A stretch of DNA of 64,000 bases from Diadophis punctatus similis (Eukaryota > Chordata > Lepidosauria > Squamata > Dipsadidae): positions 14,200,092-14,264,091 of the forward strand of contig JALIGW010000021.1 in the NCBI GenBank assembly GCA_023053685.1. The letters are read 5' to 3'. The translations under genes and the position numbers were made by a program. Position 1 is the stretch's first letter; every line of letters starts with the position of its first letter. The notes below the pieces were generated by a model. That model had not been told where the DNA came from, ran no database searches, and worked only from the letters and a program-made list of their open reading frames with translations. Positions 12,818-26,200 of this stretch are shown here, piece by piece.

Positions 12818-15800
12818 CATTGTTGAAAAGGTATCCCCCCTTCCATAGAAATCTGTCTTTTTCTCCCTCCCTTCCTCCTACTCCCCCTCCCTCCCACCTT
12901 ACTTCCTTCTCTCCCTCTCCCTCTCCCCATTCCTCCTTCCCTTTTTGTCCCCCTCCCTCCTTCCTTCCTTCTCTCCTTCTCCCCATTCCTCCCTTCCTCC
13001 CTCCCTTCCTTCTTCCCTCCCTCCCTCCTTCCTTCTCTCCCTCTCCCTTTCCCCCATTCCTCCCTTCCTTCTCCCCCTCCCTCCCTCCCTTTTTCTCCCC
13101 CTCCCTCCCTCCCTCCTTCCTTCTCTCCCTCTCCCCCATTCCTCCCTCCCTCCCTTCCTTCTTCCCTCCCTCCCTCCCTCCTTCCTTCCTTCCTTCTCTC
13201 CCTCTCCCTCTCTCCATTCCTTCCTTCCTTCTTCCCTCCCTCCCTCCTTCTCCCCCTCCCTCCTTCCTTCCTTCTCTCCCTCTCCCCATTCCTCCCTCCC
13301 TCCCTCCTAGGAACCCGGCAGCTCTTCCCCTATCCTGTTGTGAGGGATTTAGGGACATCCCCCACTGAGTCGTGAGAAAACTTAACATCTTCCTAAGCCC
13401 TGTGTAGTGACTGTGCACACAGCCTGCAGTTGGGAATAAATGAGAGCGGAGACAGTCTGTGGACCGAAGAGGCAGACCAAGCAGGGAGAGGGGCAGGTGG
13501 CTGTGGATTGGATGGGGAGGGTGGGGTGGGGTGGGGGTTGCAGGGACGGGGGCTTGATTTATGCTCCATGCCTGAATTTTCAGCCTTCCATCCGAGCAGC
13601 AGGGAAGATGGATTTGAGGAGGGATGGTCATAAACAAGTCAGTCACTGCAGAACTGCATCGTTTCATTATTATCCCTATCGGAGATCAAACACTTTGTAG
13701 ACATATCTTTATGGCACTTTGTTTGTGTTCCTTTGGACTTTTCCTCCTGGTGGTACGTTTGTCTGTTTGTCCTGTTCCCCCAAAAAACACTTCTTTATTT
13801 TCCCTAGCAGGAAAAACAGAAAACCAATCGTCATTTTAAGACTACCAATAAAGGAGAATATTTATAGCTCAGGGTTGAAATGACGGTCCTTGGTGCTTTC
13901 TGGGCTTGGTGGCGTTTTTTGCAGACGTTTCATTACCCAACTAGGTAACATCATCAGTGCTAGAAGGGAGTGGGGTTTGTGGAGAGGAGGAGGAGGAGGA
14001 TGACTGTGGGGTCCTTGGTGCTCTCTGAGCTTGGTGGTTTTCTTGCAGACGTTTCATTGCCCAACTAGGGAACACCATCAGTGCTTTGGGTAGTGAGACC
14101 ATCTGTAAGGAAATAACCAAGCTCAGAGAGCACCAAGGACTTTTTTAAAGACCATCTGTATACACAGAACACAGAGTAGTAAGTAACCGGTGTGTATTTC
14201 CAAGCAATTCCTAAAAGTTGCTTTCTTGCAGACGTTTCATTACCAAACTAGGTAACATCATCAGTGTTAGAAGGCAGCAGGGTTTGCTGCCTTCTTCTAA
14301 TGCCAGCTTGGACAAGAAGCCCAGTCGATACCACAAAATTTTGCTATTCTGCTCCCTCGTTTGACCAAATAGGTATTTCTCAACAATAGCCTTACTACAG
14401 TGTGGAATGGTTAAATGCCGTGAGATTTATAGCCCCTTAATTAAAAGCTGTTGTCTTCCTGTAGCTCATGCAAGGGTTTTATCCCCACGCCTCAATTTTT
14501 ACATCCGCTAATATCGATATGTAATCTCATTTTTTTCCTCTTTCTTTTGGAGAAATGCTGTTGCTAATTCCCAGTACAAAATTAGGTGTCCTTCGAAGTT
14601 TTTCAGGAGGGGGGGCTTAATTGAGTTCTCCCCCCCCCTTCCCTGCCAACACGTCTCCCCCCTCCCTTCTCAAATACACTCCTGGCATTGTTCAATCCCA
14701 TTCCAGCTTGGATGTATCACGCCGAAAACTCAGCCCTGCTAGCAGATGTCTGTTATCCTGATAATAAAAGTCAGGCGAATAGGAGCCGTTGAATGACTCA
14801 CTGCTCAATCTGGACTGTGCCTGAGACGTTAGCTTGGGGAAAGCTCTCCGGCAGTTTAAAGGACATCATGGTTTTTGAAGCATTGTGCTTTCTGAAATCC
14901 TAAAGCCTTTTTCTATTTTTCCCGGGGAAGAAATATTCCAAATTTTATCCGCCGAGAAGGTCTTCAGGTGATCTCCTTAGGACCGGGATGGCGAACCTAT
15001 GGCCCAAAGTGGCACGCGAAGCCATGTCGCCTGGCACATGCGGCCTTGCCTGTTTGTCTTCCGGCTTTCTGGCGCGCATGCGTGTGCGACAATCAGCTGT
15101 CCTTTGCGCGCGCGGCATTGCTGAAAATCGGTGTGCGCATGCGCGCCAGCCAGCTGATTGTTGGGCGCGCATGTGTGCTAGAACCCAGAAGTTCGGCTTT
15201 TCCGGAGCGCGGCCCCGACGAGCGTGTGTGTGTGCGTGCACGTGCGACGTTTCCGTGCAAAACTTACTGCCGAAAAGGTTCACCATCACTGCCTTAGGAG
15301 ATAATAACAGATGGAAACCACTTCTGAACTTTGGTCTTGAAGTGGAAAAGAATGAAATTTTGATTTTGGGTTTTACCGATTATTAGATTGGTAGATCTTT
15401 ATAGAAATGGCTTGTTTCTATTATTATGAAAACAAAAACAAAAAAGTTGTGATTTGATGTTAATGCCTTAAAGCAACAGAGTCAGTTTCTTTCTCTTTTT
15501 CTTTCCTATCCTTCCTCACTTCTCTTCTTCCTCTTCCTCCCCACCGTTCTCCTATTTACCTTTGTATTTTGCGTCTTATTTTATCTTGTAACGGAATAAA
15601 AATGTTAAACTAGTAGATAATAACAGAGACCCAGAACGGAAAACCTTTCAACTTTCGTTGGTCCAGAATTGGCAAAATAATGCACAGGTGGTCCTCTACT
15701 TATGACCGCAATTGAGCCCCGGATTTCTGTGGTTGAACGAGACATTGGTTTAGTGATTTTTGCCCCATTTTATGTCCGTCCTTGCTACCGTCATTAAGCG

Positions 15801-18800
15801 AATCACAGCAGTTGATAAGTTGGTAACCCCGGTTGTTCAGTGAATCTGGCTTCCCCCGTTGGCTTTGCTCATCAGAAGGTCGTAAAAGGGGATCACAGAC
15901 ACAGCAACGGTCATAAGTATGAATCAGGTGCCGAGCATCTGCATTTTGTTCACGTGAGCTGCAGAGGTCGTAACTGTGAAAAAAGGTCATAATTTTTCAG
16001 TGCCGTTGTAACTTTGAACGGCCACTAAACCGTTGTAGGTCGAGAACTGTTTGTGTTAAATAAAGGCAAACAAAATACGAGCGGTCACAGCATTTTTTTC
16101 AGTTGCTTTTAACCCCAATAATATATCTGACCTCAAATAGTTTGAGACCTGCCCATTCCACATCACGCTGACATCCAATCCCTGGTGGATTTTTTCCCCC
16201 TTCCCAGCTACAGGATATATAACCTGCAGCAGCAATTAATAATGGCAATTAAGGCCATTGTATATTGAACTTCTTAGCTCCCGCATGGCGACCGTGATAG
16301 CAGAGGTGACTAATGCGGAGTTTGCCAGTTGTTTTGGCGAGCAAAAGATGTCTTTTGGAGAGCAGAAAAAGTCAAATGTTCTATTTGCATCTAGAAAGAA
16401 GATAACTGCCACGGCTTGGGAATAAAAAATGTGGTACGAGTAGTCCTAGTGTCAGGGTTCCAAATAGCCTCCAAAACTAAATCAGAGTCCGAGGCAAAGT
16501 ATTCCTCAAAGTTCCAATTTATTAACAGAGCCATGTTGGCACGTCTGGGAGAAACCCGAATCTAACGCTACGAGGGTTTCTCCACCCAGTTTAAAGTTCA
16601 TTCCCTTGTTCCCACACCCACAAGTTCATCATGTTGACCAGTCTCCTTCTGCCAACGTGTCCCGTACTCCCCTCACCGTTCCAGCAGGTTGGAGAAAGAG
16701 GGGAAGAGGTTTAGAGTAGCCACAGCCTAGAATCTTTCAGGATAGGTCTACATTGGAAAACACTGGCAAGTAGGGTGGAGGTCTTAAGTGGGGAATTAGC
16801 CTGGAATCCTTGTGCAGTCACAAACTGTCCAGAACTGACTCCCCACCAACTCCACTGTCTGTTCCAAAAAGAAGACAAGCATTCAGGAGATTCCTGTATT
16901 ATAGGTAGAATGCAATAAAGTAGTTAGCTTGAACGCTACGAGTGTGGATCTGGTTGTTGGCGCCTGACAATCTAGTACAGGGGTCCCCAGCCTGTGGGCC
17001 GTGGGCCTCAACTGGGCCGCAAGCTATTGGTCACCAGGCCGTGTGAGTGGCTGGCTGGTGCACGTGTGTGTGCGCATGCACAGCCCCACTTGTTCGAGCA
17101 TTGTCGGCGCTCGCAGCCCCACTCATACGAGCAACAGGCATTCACATGCACATGCGCTGTGCTTGCCCCTCCCACAAAACTATCCCCTCTTTCCCCCTTC
17201 CCACCCCTCCGGAAGGTTGGGGAACTCTTATCCAGTAGGTTAAAAAGTTATAGCTTCACTTTGGCAAGATTCTGTCTGTCTGTTGGGTACGAGCAAATAA
17301 AGAACTGGGCTTGATTGGACCTCACTGTCTCCTCTTTTGGCGTGGGCCCGATAGACTAAGAGAAATGACAGACCCAAGGTCATCCAGCTGTCTTTGCGCC
17401 TAAGGCAGAACTGGAACTCACGGTCGCCCAGTTTCTAGTCTGATGCCGAAACCACTACACCAAACTAGCTCTTCAGCCTTTTTTTTTTGCCATTGTTATT
17501 AATAACGTGATCGTACAGTAGTTCACCGTTACACTGTTGATACAATTTCTATTGCAACTTCTCTCTTTTAAGAGTTGATTACAAAGAGGAAATGCTGTTT
17601 TTTTTCTCAGTCCTCCAGGTCACGGTTGTCCCAAAGGTGGTTTTTCAAAAAGCAACTAGACTTTTTCCTTGAAGACGTTTCGCTTCTCATCCCAGGAGCT
17701 TCTTCAGTTCTGAAGAAGCTTCTTAGTTGGGCGAGAAGTGAAATGTGTTCAGTTCTGAAGAAGCTTCTTGGATGAGAAGGGAAACGTCTTCAAGGAAAAA
17801 CCAAGAAAGTCCAGTTGCCTTTTGGAAAAAGCACCATTGGGAAAGACTGGACTAAAATATTCTAGGGGAGCTTGCAGTCCCAAAGACTCCTATCCCCCCA
17901 GGGTTGATGGCACCAGAGCAGTCTTAGGGTTTCTTCACATTTTTCACGCTGTGAAATGGCAATTACTTGGACGCCTCAAAGAGAGATTTTACGGTGCCTG
18001 TGTATGCGACACGTTTCTCTGCTGCTTCCGCTGAATTGTTTATCTGTAAGAAACCAATCTTCTCGTCTAACAGTAATAGCTCCATAAGGTTTCTTTCAGG
18101 ACACCTTCCTCCTCCAAGGCCTAATCCCCTCGACGAATTTGCTCTTTGATCTGCATTGTTTTACCAACTTTTTTTTAGACAATCAGAAGGTTGCGCTCTA
18201 GTCCTTAAGGAGACGCCCATCTTCATGTCTTCTCTGATTTTGCCGTTTCTTCCTTCAGGCTGCAGATAGAAGAATCCTCTAAGCCGGTAAGCTGGACGAT
18301 GCAGCTGGACAAGGCCGTCACCACCAACTACAAGCCCGTCTCTAATCACCAATACAACGTGAGTCGATTCCAACCCTTCCTTCTGCTCCTTCGACCAACG
18401 CTCCAGGCCTTCGACGGGAGTGAAAAGTGGTCGTAACTCACGTGTTTTTTCAGTGCCGTTCTAACTTTGAACAGTCACTAAATGAACTGTTGTCTCTTGC
18501 AGAAAACCACGAATAGAATAGAATAGAGGATAGGATAGAATGGAATATAGAATAGAATAGAATAGAATAGAATAGAATAGAATAGAATAGAATAGAATAG
18601 AATAGAATACAATACAATACAATACAATACAATACAATACAATACAATACAATACAATACAATACAATACAATACAATATAGAATACAATATAGAATGGA
18701 ATGGAATATAGAATAGAATAGAATATAGAATAGAATAGAAGATAGAATAGAATAGAATAGAATAGAATGTAGAATAGAATAGAATGTACAATAGAATAGA

Positions 18801-20209
18801 AGATAGAATAGAATGTAGAATAGAAGATAGAATAGAATAGAAGACAGAATAGAAATAGAAATAGAAATTATAGAAATAGAAATTATAGAACAGAACAGAA
18901 CAAAATAGAATAGAACCCATCAGCCATCGCTTCCTACTAGGCTTGCCGAAATTCGAAATTTGCACTAAGGGGAGAGCTGCAAATTGACTGCACACTCGAC
19001 ACATCACACCCGCAATTATTACAGTTGTTGTTGTCAAGCACCACTCTGGGGGGGGGTCTCCTCCTGTCTGTTTGACAGGCACAGCTTCTCTGGGGACAAC
19101 CTGCTGTGTAGAATCAGAGGAGAGATCTGTGGATTTAACCAATCTGCTTGCTTGGTTACAATTCACCTTGATAAAATAGCTTTGGTGGCAGCCTTTGTCA
19201 TCGGTTGGAGACGATTCGGAAAAATGGATCTGGGTCCTAATTGTCACTGATTACTCATCTGCCTGGAGATAACATATCCAGACACTAGGACAGCCCTGCA
19301 TTTTATATATAACAGACTGGTAACATATTTCCATCCATCTTTAACTTATCGGTGTCACTTTTAAACACATTGTTTCTTATATCTATACTTATATCTCTTT
19401 ATTTTAGGTATATACTATTAATCTAATGCTGCCTCCTCCAAATCTAGTTTTGTCATCTGGGTTACTCCCATTTATTCTCCAATTTCTTTTCTCTTGATCA
19501 TTATAATTTAATAAATTATATAATAAATTTAATTTATACAATATGTATTAGAATTAGAGTCACTCAGGGAAGGTTTAGAAGGAGAAAGAGGAAGTAGAAA
19601 GGAGGGGAGAAGAGAAGGAGGAGAGGGAAGTTGGAAGGGGGAGAGAAGGAGTAAGAAGGTAGATGGAGGAGGTGGAGATAGAGAAGGGAGTGTGAAGAAA
19701 AGAAGAAAAACAGACTGATAAATAACAGCAAAGAATAGGTGCAACAATAGGATATTAATTTTGATTGACTGGATACAAAAGTAAAGTATGTATGTTATTG
19801 ATATGTTTTTAAGGTATATGTATTGATGTATATATGGAAATTGTGAAGAAAAAAATAAAAAATATTTTTAAAAATAGAACAGCCCTGCATTTTGACCAGT
19901 CGGATACCTCTGGGAGGTGGGAACATCCAATTCATTCCCATAGAATTGGAGACACGCTACCTCCAGAGCATAGATACTAATATTCTCTTCTGTTGCTACA
20001 TTAAAATCGGTTTGTTGTGTCAAGATCGGTTTTGAATGTCACATGACTGGATTGAATTGCTTTATGGGATAAATTAAACCTTTTAAAATTAAACTCCGTT
20101 CTATCAAAATATCCTAAAATCCCTCTTTGTGCGACCATAAAACTGAAGGGAGTTTGATTATTTATGTTGTGGTGGTTAAACAACATTCCCGAACTTGGTT
20201 GAAAATACG

Positions 20210-20292
<83 letters not shown>

Positions 20293-23200
20293 TTCTTCTT
20301 CTTCTTCTTCTTCTTCTTCTTCTTCTTCTTCTTCTTCTTCTTCTTCTTCTTCTTCTTCTTCTTCTTCTTCTTCTTCTTCTTCTTCTTCTTCTTCTTCTTC
20401 TTCTTCTTCTTCTTCTTCTTCTTCTTCTTCTTCTTCTTCTTCTTCTTCTTCTTTTCATAGATTGAGTATGACAGGAAGAAAAAAGAAGATGGAAAAAGGG
20501 CCCGGGCTGAAAAGCAGCAAGTGCTGGACATGCTGTTTTCTGCTTTTGAGAAACACCAGTATTACAACATTAAAGACTTGGTGGATATAACCAAACAGCC
20601 AGTGGTAAGTAAATGCTAAAAATAAAAATATGAGCTGAAACCACAAATAGCTTTATTGGGTGCAATCCCAGAAAACATAAATGAAAAATATCACAGTTTA
20701 CTAAGGTGTAAGCTGACAGTTGCAAGAACATGTACAGTGTTGGAAAAGAGGAATCATAGAAATTACATAGAAAGGCTGGAAGGGACCTCGGAGGTCTTCT
20801 AGTCTAACCCCCCTGCCTAAGGCAGGAGACTTTATTCCATCCCGGTCAAATGAATGTCTAATCTTTTCTTGAAAACCTCCAGTGATGGAGCACCCACAAC
20901 TCATGGAGACAAGCCATTCCACTGATTGTTCCAGCTGTCAGGAAACTTCTCCTTAGTTCTAGGCTGGATCTCTTCTTGTTAAAGCTGAAAATATATTTTT
21001 AAAATGTTCAGTTTTAATTTGAAAAGAGATTCGACCTAGAAATAAGGAGAAATTTCCTGACAATGAGAGCAACCAACCCATGGAACAGAAGTTGCCTTCG
21101 GAAGTGGTGGGAGCTTCATCACTGGAGGCTTTCAAGAAGAGACTGGACTGCCTTGTCTGAAATGGTGTAGGGTCTCCTTCTTGGGCGTGGGTTGGACTAG
21201 ATGACCTCCAAGGTCCCTTCCAACTGTTATTTTGTTAAGAGAAGTAACTTTAAACAAGAGTCACATTCTGTAAATCTCCTTGCTGTCCAGGGCACTCAAG
21301 AGCAGAGGTCTTCAAACTTGGCAACTTTAAGACTTGTGGACTTCATAGCTGGCTGGAGAATTCTGGGAGTTGAAGTCCACAAGTCTTAAAGTTGCCAAGT
21401 TTGGGGACCCCTGCTCAAGAGCCTTCTCCAGCACCCTAATTCAAAAACTTCTGTAGATGATCGCTTCCCGTGTCATACGGCCGCCATGCGAAAGTTCATC
21501 ACCACAACTGAACACTTGACAACGAGATCTCTACAGGGGGTTCATTCTGCAATTCCCTCCAGTGACATCGGCTTAGTTACACCGTGTATTTTGCATCAGT
21601 CCACTTGCCTCTTCCGCGTTGAAGGAGTAGCTGCTTAGGAATCCGTCGCTATATATTGAACCGTTTCTCCCGCAGCTTGAGCCGTTGCTCTGGAGAAGCC
21701 AAACCATAGATATTTATTTTGTTTCTAGACACCGAACAGCGGCTCTCGGCCTCCCCTCCAGCAACCGATGTTCAAACTCCTTCGCCTCCTACAAACTGAG
21801 AAGCTACTAATTGTTTTGTTTCTCTATGACAGATGTTGGTTTTGCTCCTCTCTATAGGAAGGCAAGAAGAGAGGAGAATATTGACGCAGAAGCCGGGAGT
21901 TGGTGTGGGAGGGATTTGACTGGGTAGAGTAGATTTTAATGGATTTGATTTTTTAAATGGATAGAGAAATGGAACGTTATCCTTTTTGAAGGATAAACAG
22001 AGACAAAGACTAATAAAGTCTGCCGTATTCTGAGTTCCCCCAATTTCCCACCTCTCTCTCTTTTGACTGACAAGCCGTCTCTTGCGGCTTCGTGAATTTT
22101 ACAAATTGTGTAATACACGTAGTCCACAATTGAGCCCAGCATTTGGGTTGGCAAGTGGAAAAAATTGGGTTAAGCGGATTTTGTCCCATTTTACGACCTT
22201 TCTTGCCACATTTATTAAGTGAATCCCTGACGTTGTGAAGTTAGTCACCCGGTCGTTAAGCGAATCCATTTTTCCCCATGGACTTCGCTGGTCGGAAGGT
22301 CTCAAAAGGGGATCGCGTGACTCCGGGACTCTGCGACCGTCATAAATATGGGTCAGTTGCCAAGCGCCTGAATTTTGATCACGTGACCACGGGGATGCTC
22401 CGACGGTCGTAAGAGTGAAAAATGGTCCTAAATCACTTTTTTCAGTGCCGTCGTAACTTCGAATGGTCACTAAATGGTTGTAAGTCAAGGACTACCTACA
22501 TGTAGTATCCACAGAACGGCTTCAGAAGTTCTTAGGGGTCACACTTTAAGGTGCGGCTGTGGTGTCGGCAATGCCTGATGTTTTCCACTGGGTTATGTAA
22601 GACAAGCCGAGCTGTTAGCAAAGTGAGACCTTCTTGAGGCTAAAAATGTGCCTGTGGAACTGCCGACCACTGGAGATAAATAGCTCTTTTCTGCTAAAAC
22701 TCTCCAAAATGCACACACACACACCCGTTTGGCTTCTGGAGTTGAGAATATTCCTGATCTTCTTTGACAGTGATGATCACTTTTATCATCTGTAGTTACT
22801 GATGAAGGATCCTAAGAACTTAGGACGCAGGCTAGACGAGGGCAAGAGTGAAGTTGTATTGCTGGTGTGTAGCCTTGGCTTGTTGGGCCGGGTGGGAGGG
22901 GGCAATGTTGGTTGGTGCACTTGAGGTCATTCTCAGACTTTGATTGTTCCTCCATGAGCTTTTCTAGTCTGGAATTGCCATCCGATAGATCCGTGATGGC
23001 AAACCTATGGCACGGGTGCCACAAGTGGCACGCGGAGCCATATCAGTGGGCACGCGAGCTCAGGTCTGGCACGCATGTGCGCCCCGTCCGGCTGATTTTC
23101 GGGCCTTCTGGGCCCACTGGGAGTCGGGAAACAGGCTGTTTCCAGGCTCCAGAGGGGGTGGGGAAGGCGGTTTTCGCCCTCCCCAGGCTCCTAGAAGCCT

Positions 23201-26200
23201 GGAGAGAGCAAAAAATGGGCGTGCCATTGCATGCTGGGAGTGGGGGGGGTCATACGCGCATGCGCGGGGTGCATGGAATTATGGGTGTGGGCACGCGCAC
23301 ACGTGATCCCACGCATCCCCTCCCCTTTTTGGCACGCGAACCAAAAAAGGTTCGCCATCACTGCGATAGATATCTCAATGTTTGTGATAGGAACCCATGT
23401 GAGACCATTCCTTCCTCTTTCCATGTTCTTCCATCTTCATCATCTGTGGCCTTTGGGATCATGGATGACTCCTTCTCCTCCTTCTCTTTCTCCTTCCTCC
23501 CTTCTTCTTCTCCTCTTCCTTCTCCTTCTCTTTTTCCTTCCTCCCTTCTCCTTCTCCCTCTTCTCCTCCTTCTCCTTCTCCTTCCTTCCTCCTCCTCCTT
23601 CCTCCCTTCTTCTTCTCCTCTTCCTTCTCCTTCTTTTTCCTCCCTTCTCCCCCTTCTCCTCTTTCTCCTTTCTCCCTTCTCCTTCCTCCCTTCTTCTTTT
23701 CCTCCTCCTCCTCTTCCTCTTCCTCCTCCTTTCCCCAGAAATGCAGGTTTTTTTCCAAATCAACTTGAGTGTGGATCCATTAGTTGTGACAGGGACATAA
23801 ATCTAAGCAAGTAATAAATACAAGTCTACTTATTAAGTATATGTTTTACTCAAACCACACAGTTGCAGCTCCAACATCTTTAAATTGGAACGTTCCTCCT
23901 CTAGAAAGTACATTTTCTTCTAACTATAATTTTTTTTCCTGGGAGGCCAGGCAATTGAAATGTCCTTTAATTAAACTGTTCCTCTTAATTACTGGTTTCG
24001 TCACATTGTTTCTGTCTTTCCTTTCCTTTGATAATGGCACAAGCCTGTTTGACTACAGAAGAAAACAGAAGTAGAGGAAACCAGTCATTAGGGAGGGAGA
24101 AAGGGAGGGAGGGAGAGAGAGAGAGAGAAAAAGAAAGAAAGAAAAGAGAGAGAGAAAGAGCCAGACAGACAGAGAAAGAAAGAGGGAGAGCGAGAAAGAC
24201 AGAGAGAAAAAGAGAAAGGAAAAAAAGAGAAAGACAGAAAGTCAGTGAGAGAAAGATAGAGGGAGGGAGAGGAAGGGAGCGAGAGAGAGAGAGAGAGAAA
24301 AAGAACAAAGAAAAAGAGACAGAGAGAGAGAGAGAGACTGAGAGAGACTATTTAAATGACAAGGATGTATGAGAATCAGTAATTCCCAGCCTTGCTGAAA
24401 TTTGAACCACAGAGTTGGAAGCGACCTTGGAGATCTTCTGGTCCAAACCCCCGCTCAAGCCAGAGACCCTATGCCCGGGATGGCCAACCTATGGCACGCG
24501 TGCCAGAGGTGGCACACAGAGCCCTCTCTGTGGGCACACACGCCGTTCGCCCCAGCTCAGCCAGCTCGTCGTCGGGTTTCCAGTGCTCTGGCGCGTGCAT
24601 GCACACGCGCGCCTTCCAGTTTGGGCACTCTGTGCCTAAAAGGTTCGCCATCACTGCCCTATGCCAGTCTGGCTGTCCAATCTCTTCTTAGAAACCTTAT
24701 GAGCCTTCTTTAAAAAACCTGCCTGAATTATAGTGATACGGGAAGATCACAGACTCATAGAAACACAGGGTTGGAAGGGAGTTTGGAGGTCTTCTAGTCC
24801 TACCCCATTATTCCATCACGGGCAAATGATTGGACAAATGTCCAGTCTCTTCTTTAAAAACCCCAGTGATGGAGCACCCACAACGTCTGATGGCAAGCCA
24901 TTCCACTGATTAATTGTTCCCATTTTCAGGGAAATTCCCCTTAATCCCAGGTTGCTTCTCTCCTTGAGTAGTTTCCACCCATTCTTTCTTGTCCTGCCTT
25001 CATATGCTTTTAAAGAATAGGTTGACCCCCTCTTCTTTGTGGCAGCCCCTCAAATACTGCAAGACTGCTAACATGTCCCCCCTAGTCCTTCTTTTCATTA
25101 AACTAGACCAGTGTTTCTCAACCTTGGCAGTTTGAAGATGTGTGGACTTCAACTCCCAGAATTCCCCAGCCAGCGTTGCTGGCTGGGGAATTCTGGGAGT
25201 TGAAGTCCACACATCTTCAAACTGCCAAGGTTGAGAAACACTGAACTAGACATACCTGGTTCCCTCAGTCACCAACTTAACTTCTGCAGTGATTCACTTA
25301 ACAACGGTGGAAAAAAACGTCGCAAAATGGGGCAAAATTCACTGAGCAAATGTCTCTCTTAGCAACATAAATTTGGGGATCAATTGTGGTCATAAGTCGA
25401 GGATTACATCTGTAAGACGTTTTGTTTTGAGTGGCATAGCCTCACTGTCCCATACCCCAGTTTGGTCTTGTTCCAGCCCCGATTAAATATTCAGAGTTGG
25501 GAAAAAGAACAAGGATACCTGGACAGATAGAGATACAGATGAACAGAGTTGGAGGGACGTTGGAGGTCTTCTAGTCCAACCCCCTGCTCGGGCAGGAAAC
25601 CTTATACCATTTCTGACAGATGGAAGTCCAGTCTCTGGTCAAAGCCTCCAGTGATGAAGCTCCCACAACTTCTGAAGGCAACTTCTGTTCCATTGGTTGA
25701 TTGTTCCTCCTTATTTCTAGGTTGGATCTCTCCTTGTTCAGTTTCTATCCATTGTTCCTTGTCTGGCCTTCAGGTGCTTTGGAGAATAGCTTGACCCCCT
25801 CCTTTTTGTGGCAGCCCCTCAAGTATTGGAAGACTGCTATCCTGTCTCCCCTGGTCCTTCTCTTCACTAGACTATCCATGCCCAGTTCCTGCAACCGTTC
25901 ATCGTATGTTTTAGCCTCCAGTTCCCTAATCATCCTGGTTGCTCTTCTCTACACACTTTCCAGAGTCTCAACATCTTTTTTATAGTGTGGTGACGAAAAC
26001 TGGATGCAGTACTCTAGGTGTGGTCTTACTAAGGCTTTATAGAGTGGTATTAGTACCTCACTTGATCTTGATTGTCTGGTTTCTCCTTTGAGAAGATCCT
26101 TTTCTGATTTTGCTCACCAAAATTTTTATTTTGGACTCGTGTGGTCAATTGCTGCCCCCTCGTGGGGTTGTTGCGATACTGTGTGAGTAATATTTGCATT

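Noticed and set aside
12654..13667. 337-codon minus-strand frame rich in GREGG
   Set aside because: Low-complexity CCCT/CCTT minisatellite read as purines.
18912..19250. 88-codon frame near 18984-19250 as a missed GTF2F2 exon
   Set aside because: No matching protein sequence is needed between exons b and c, whose phases already join perfectly.
20001..20590. Poly-Leu, poly-Ser, poly-Lys and poly-Arg frames
   Set aside because: Trinucleotide repeat artefact. Only the exon part after 20461 is coding.
24094..24345. Regularly spaced GA blocks considered as a CRISPR-like or phased array
   Set aside because: No conserved repeat-spacer alternation, simple purine microsatellite in a vertebrate intron.
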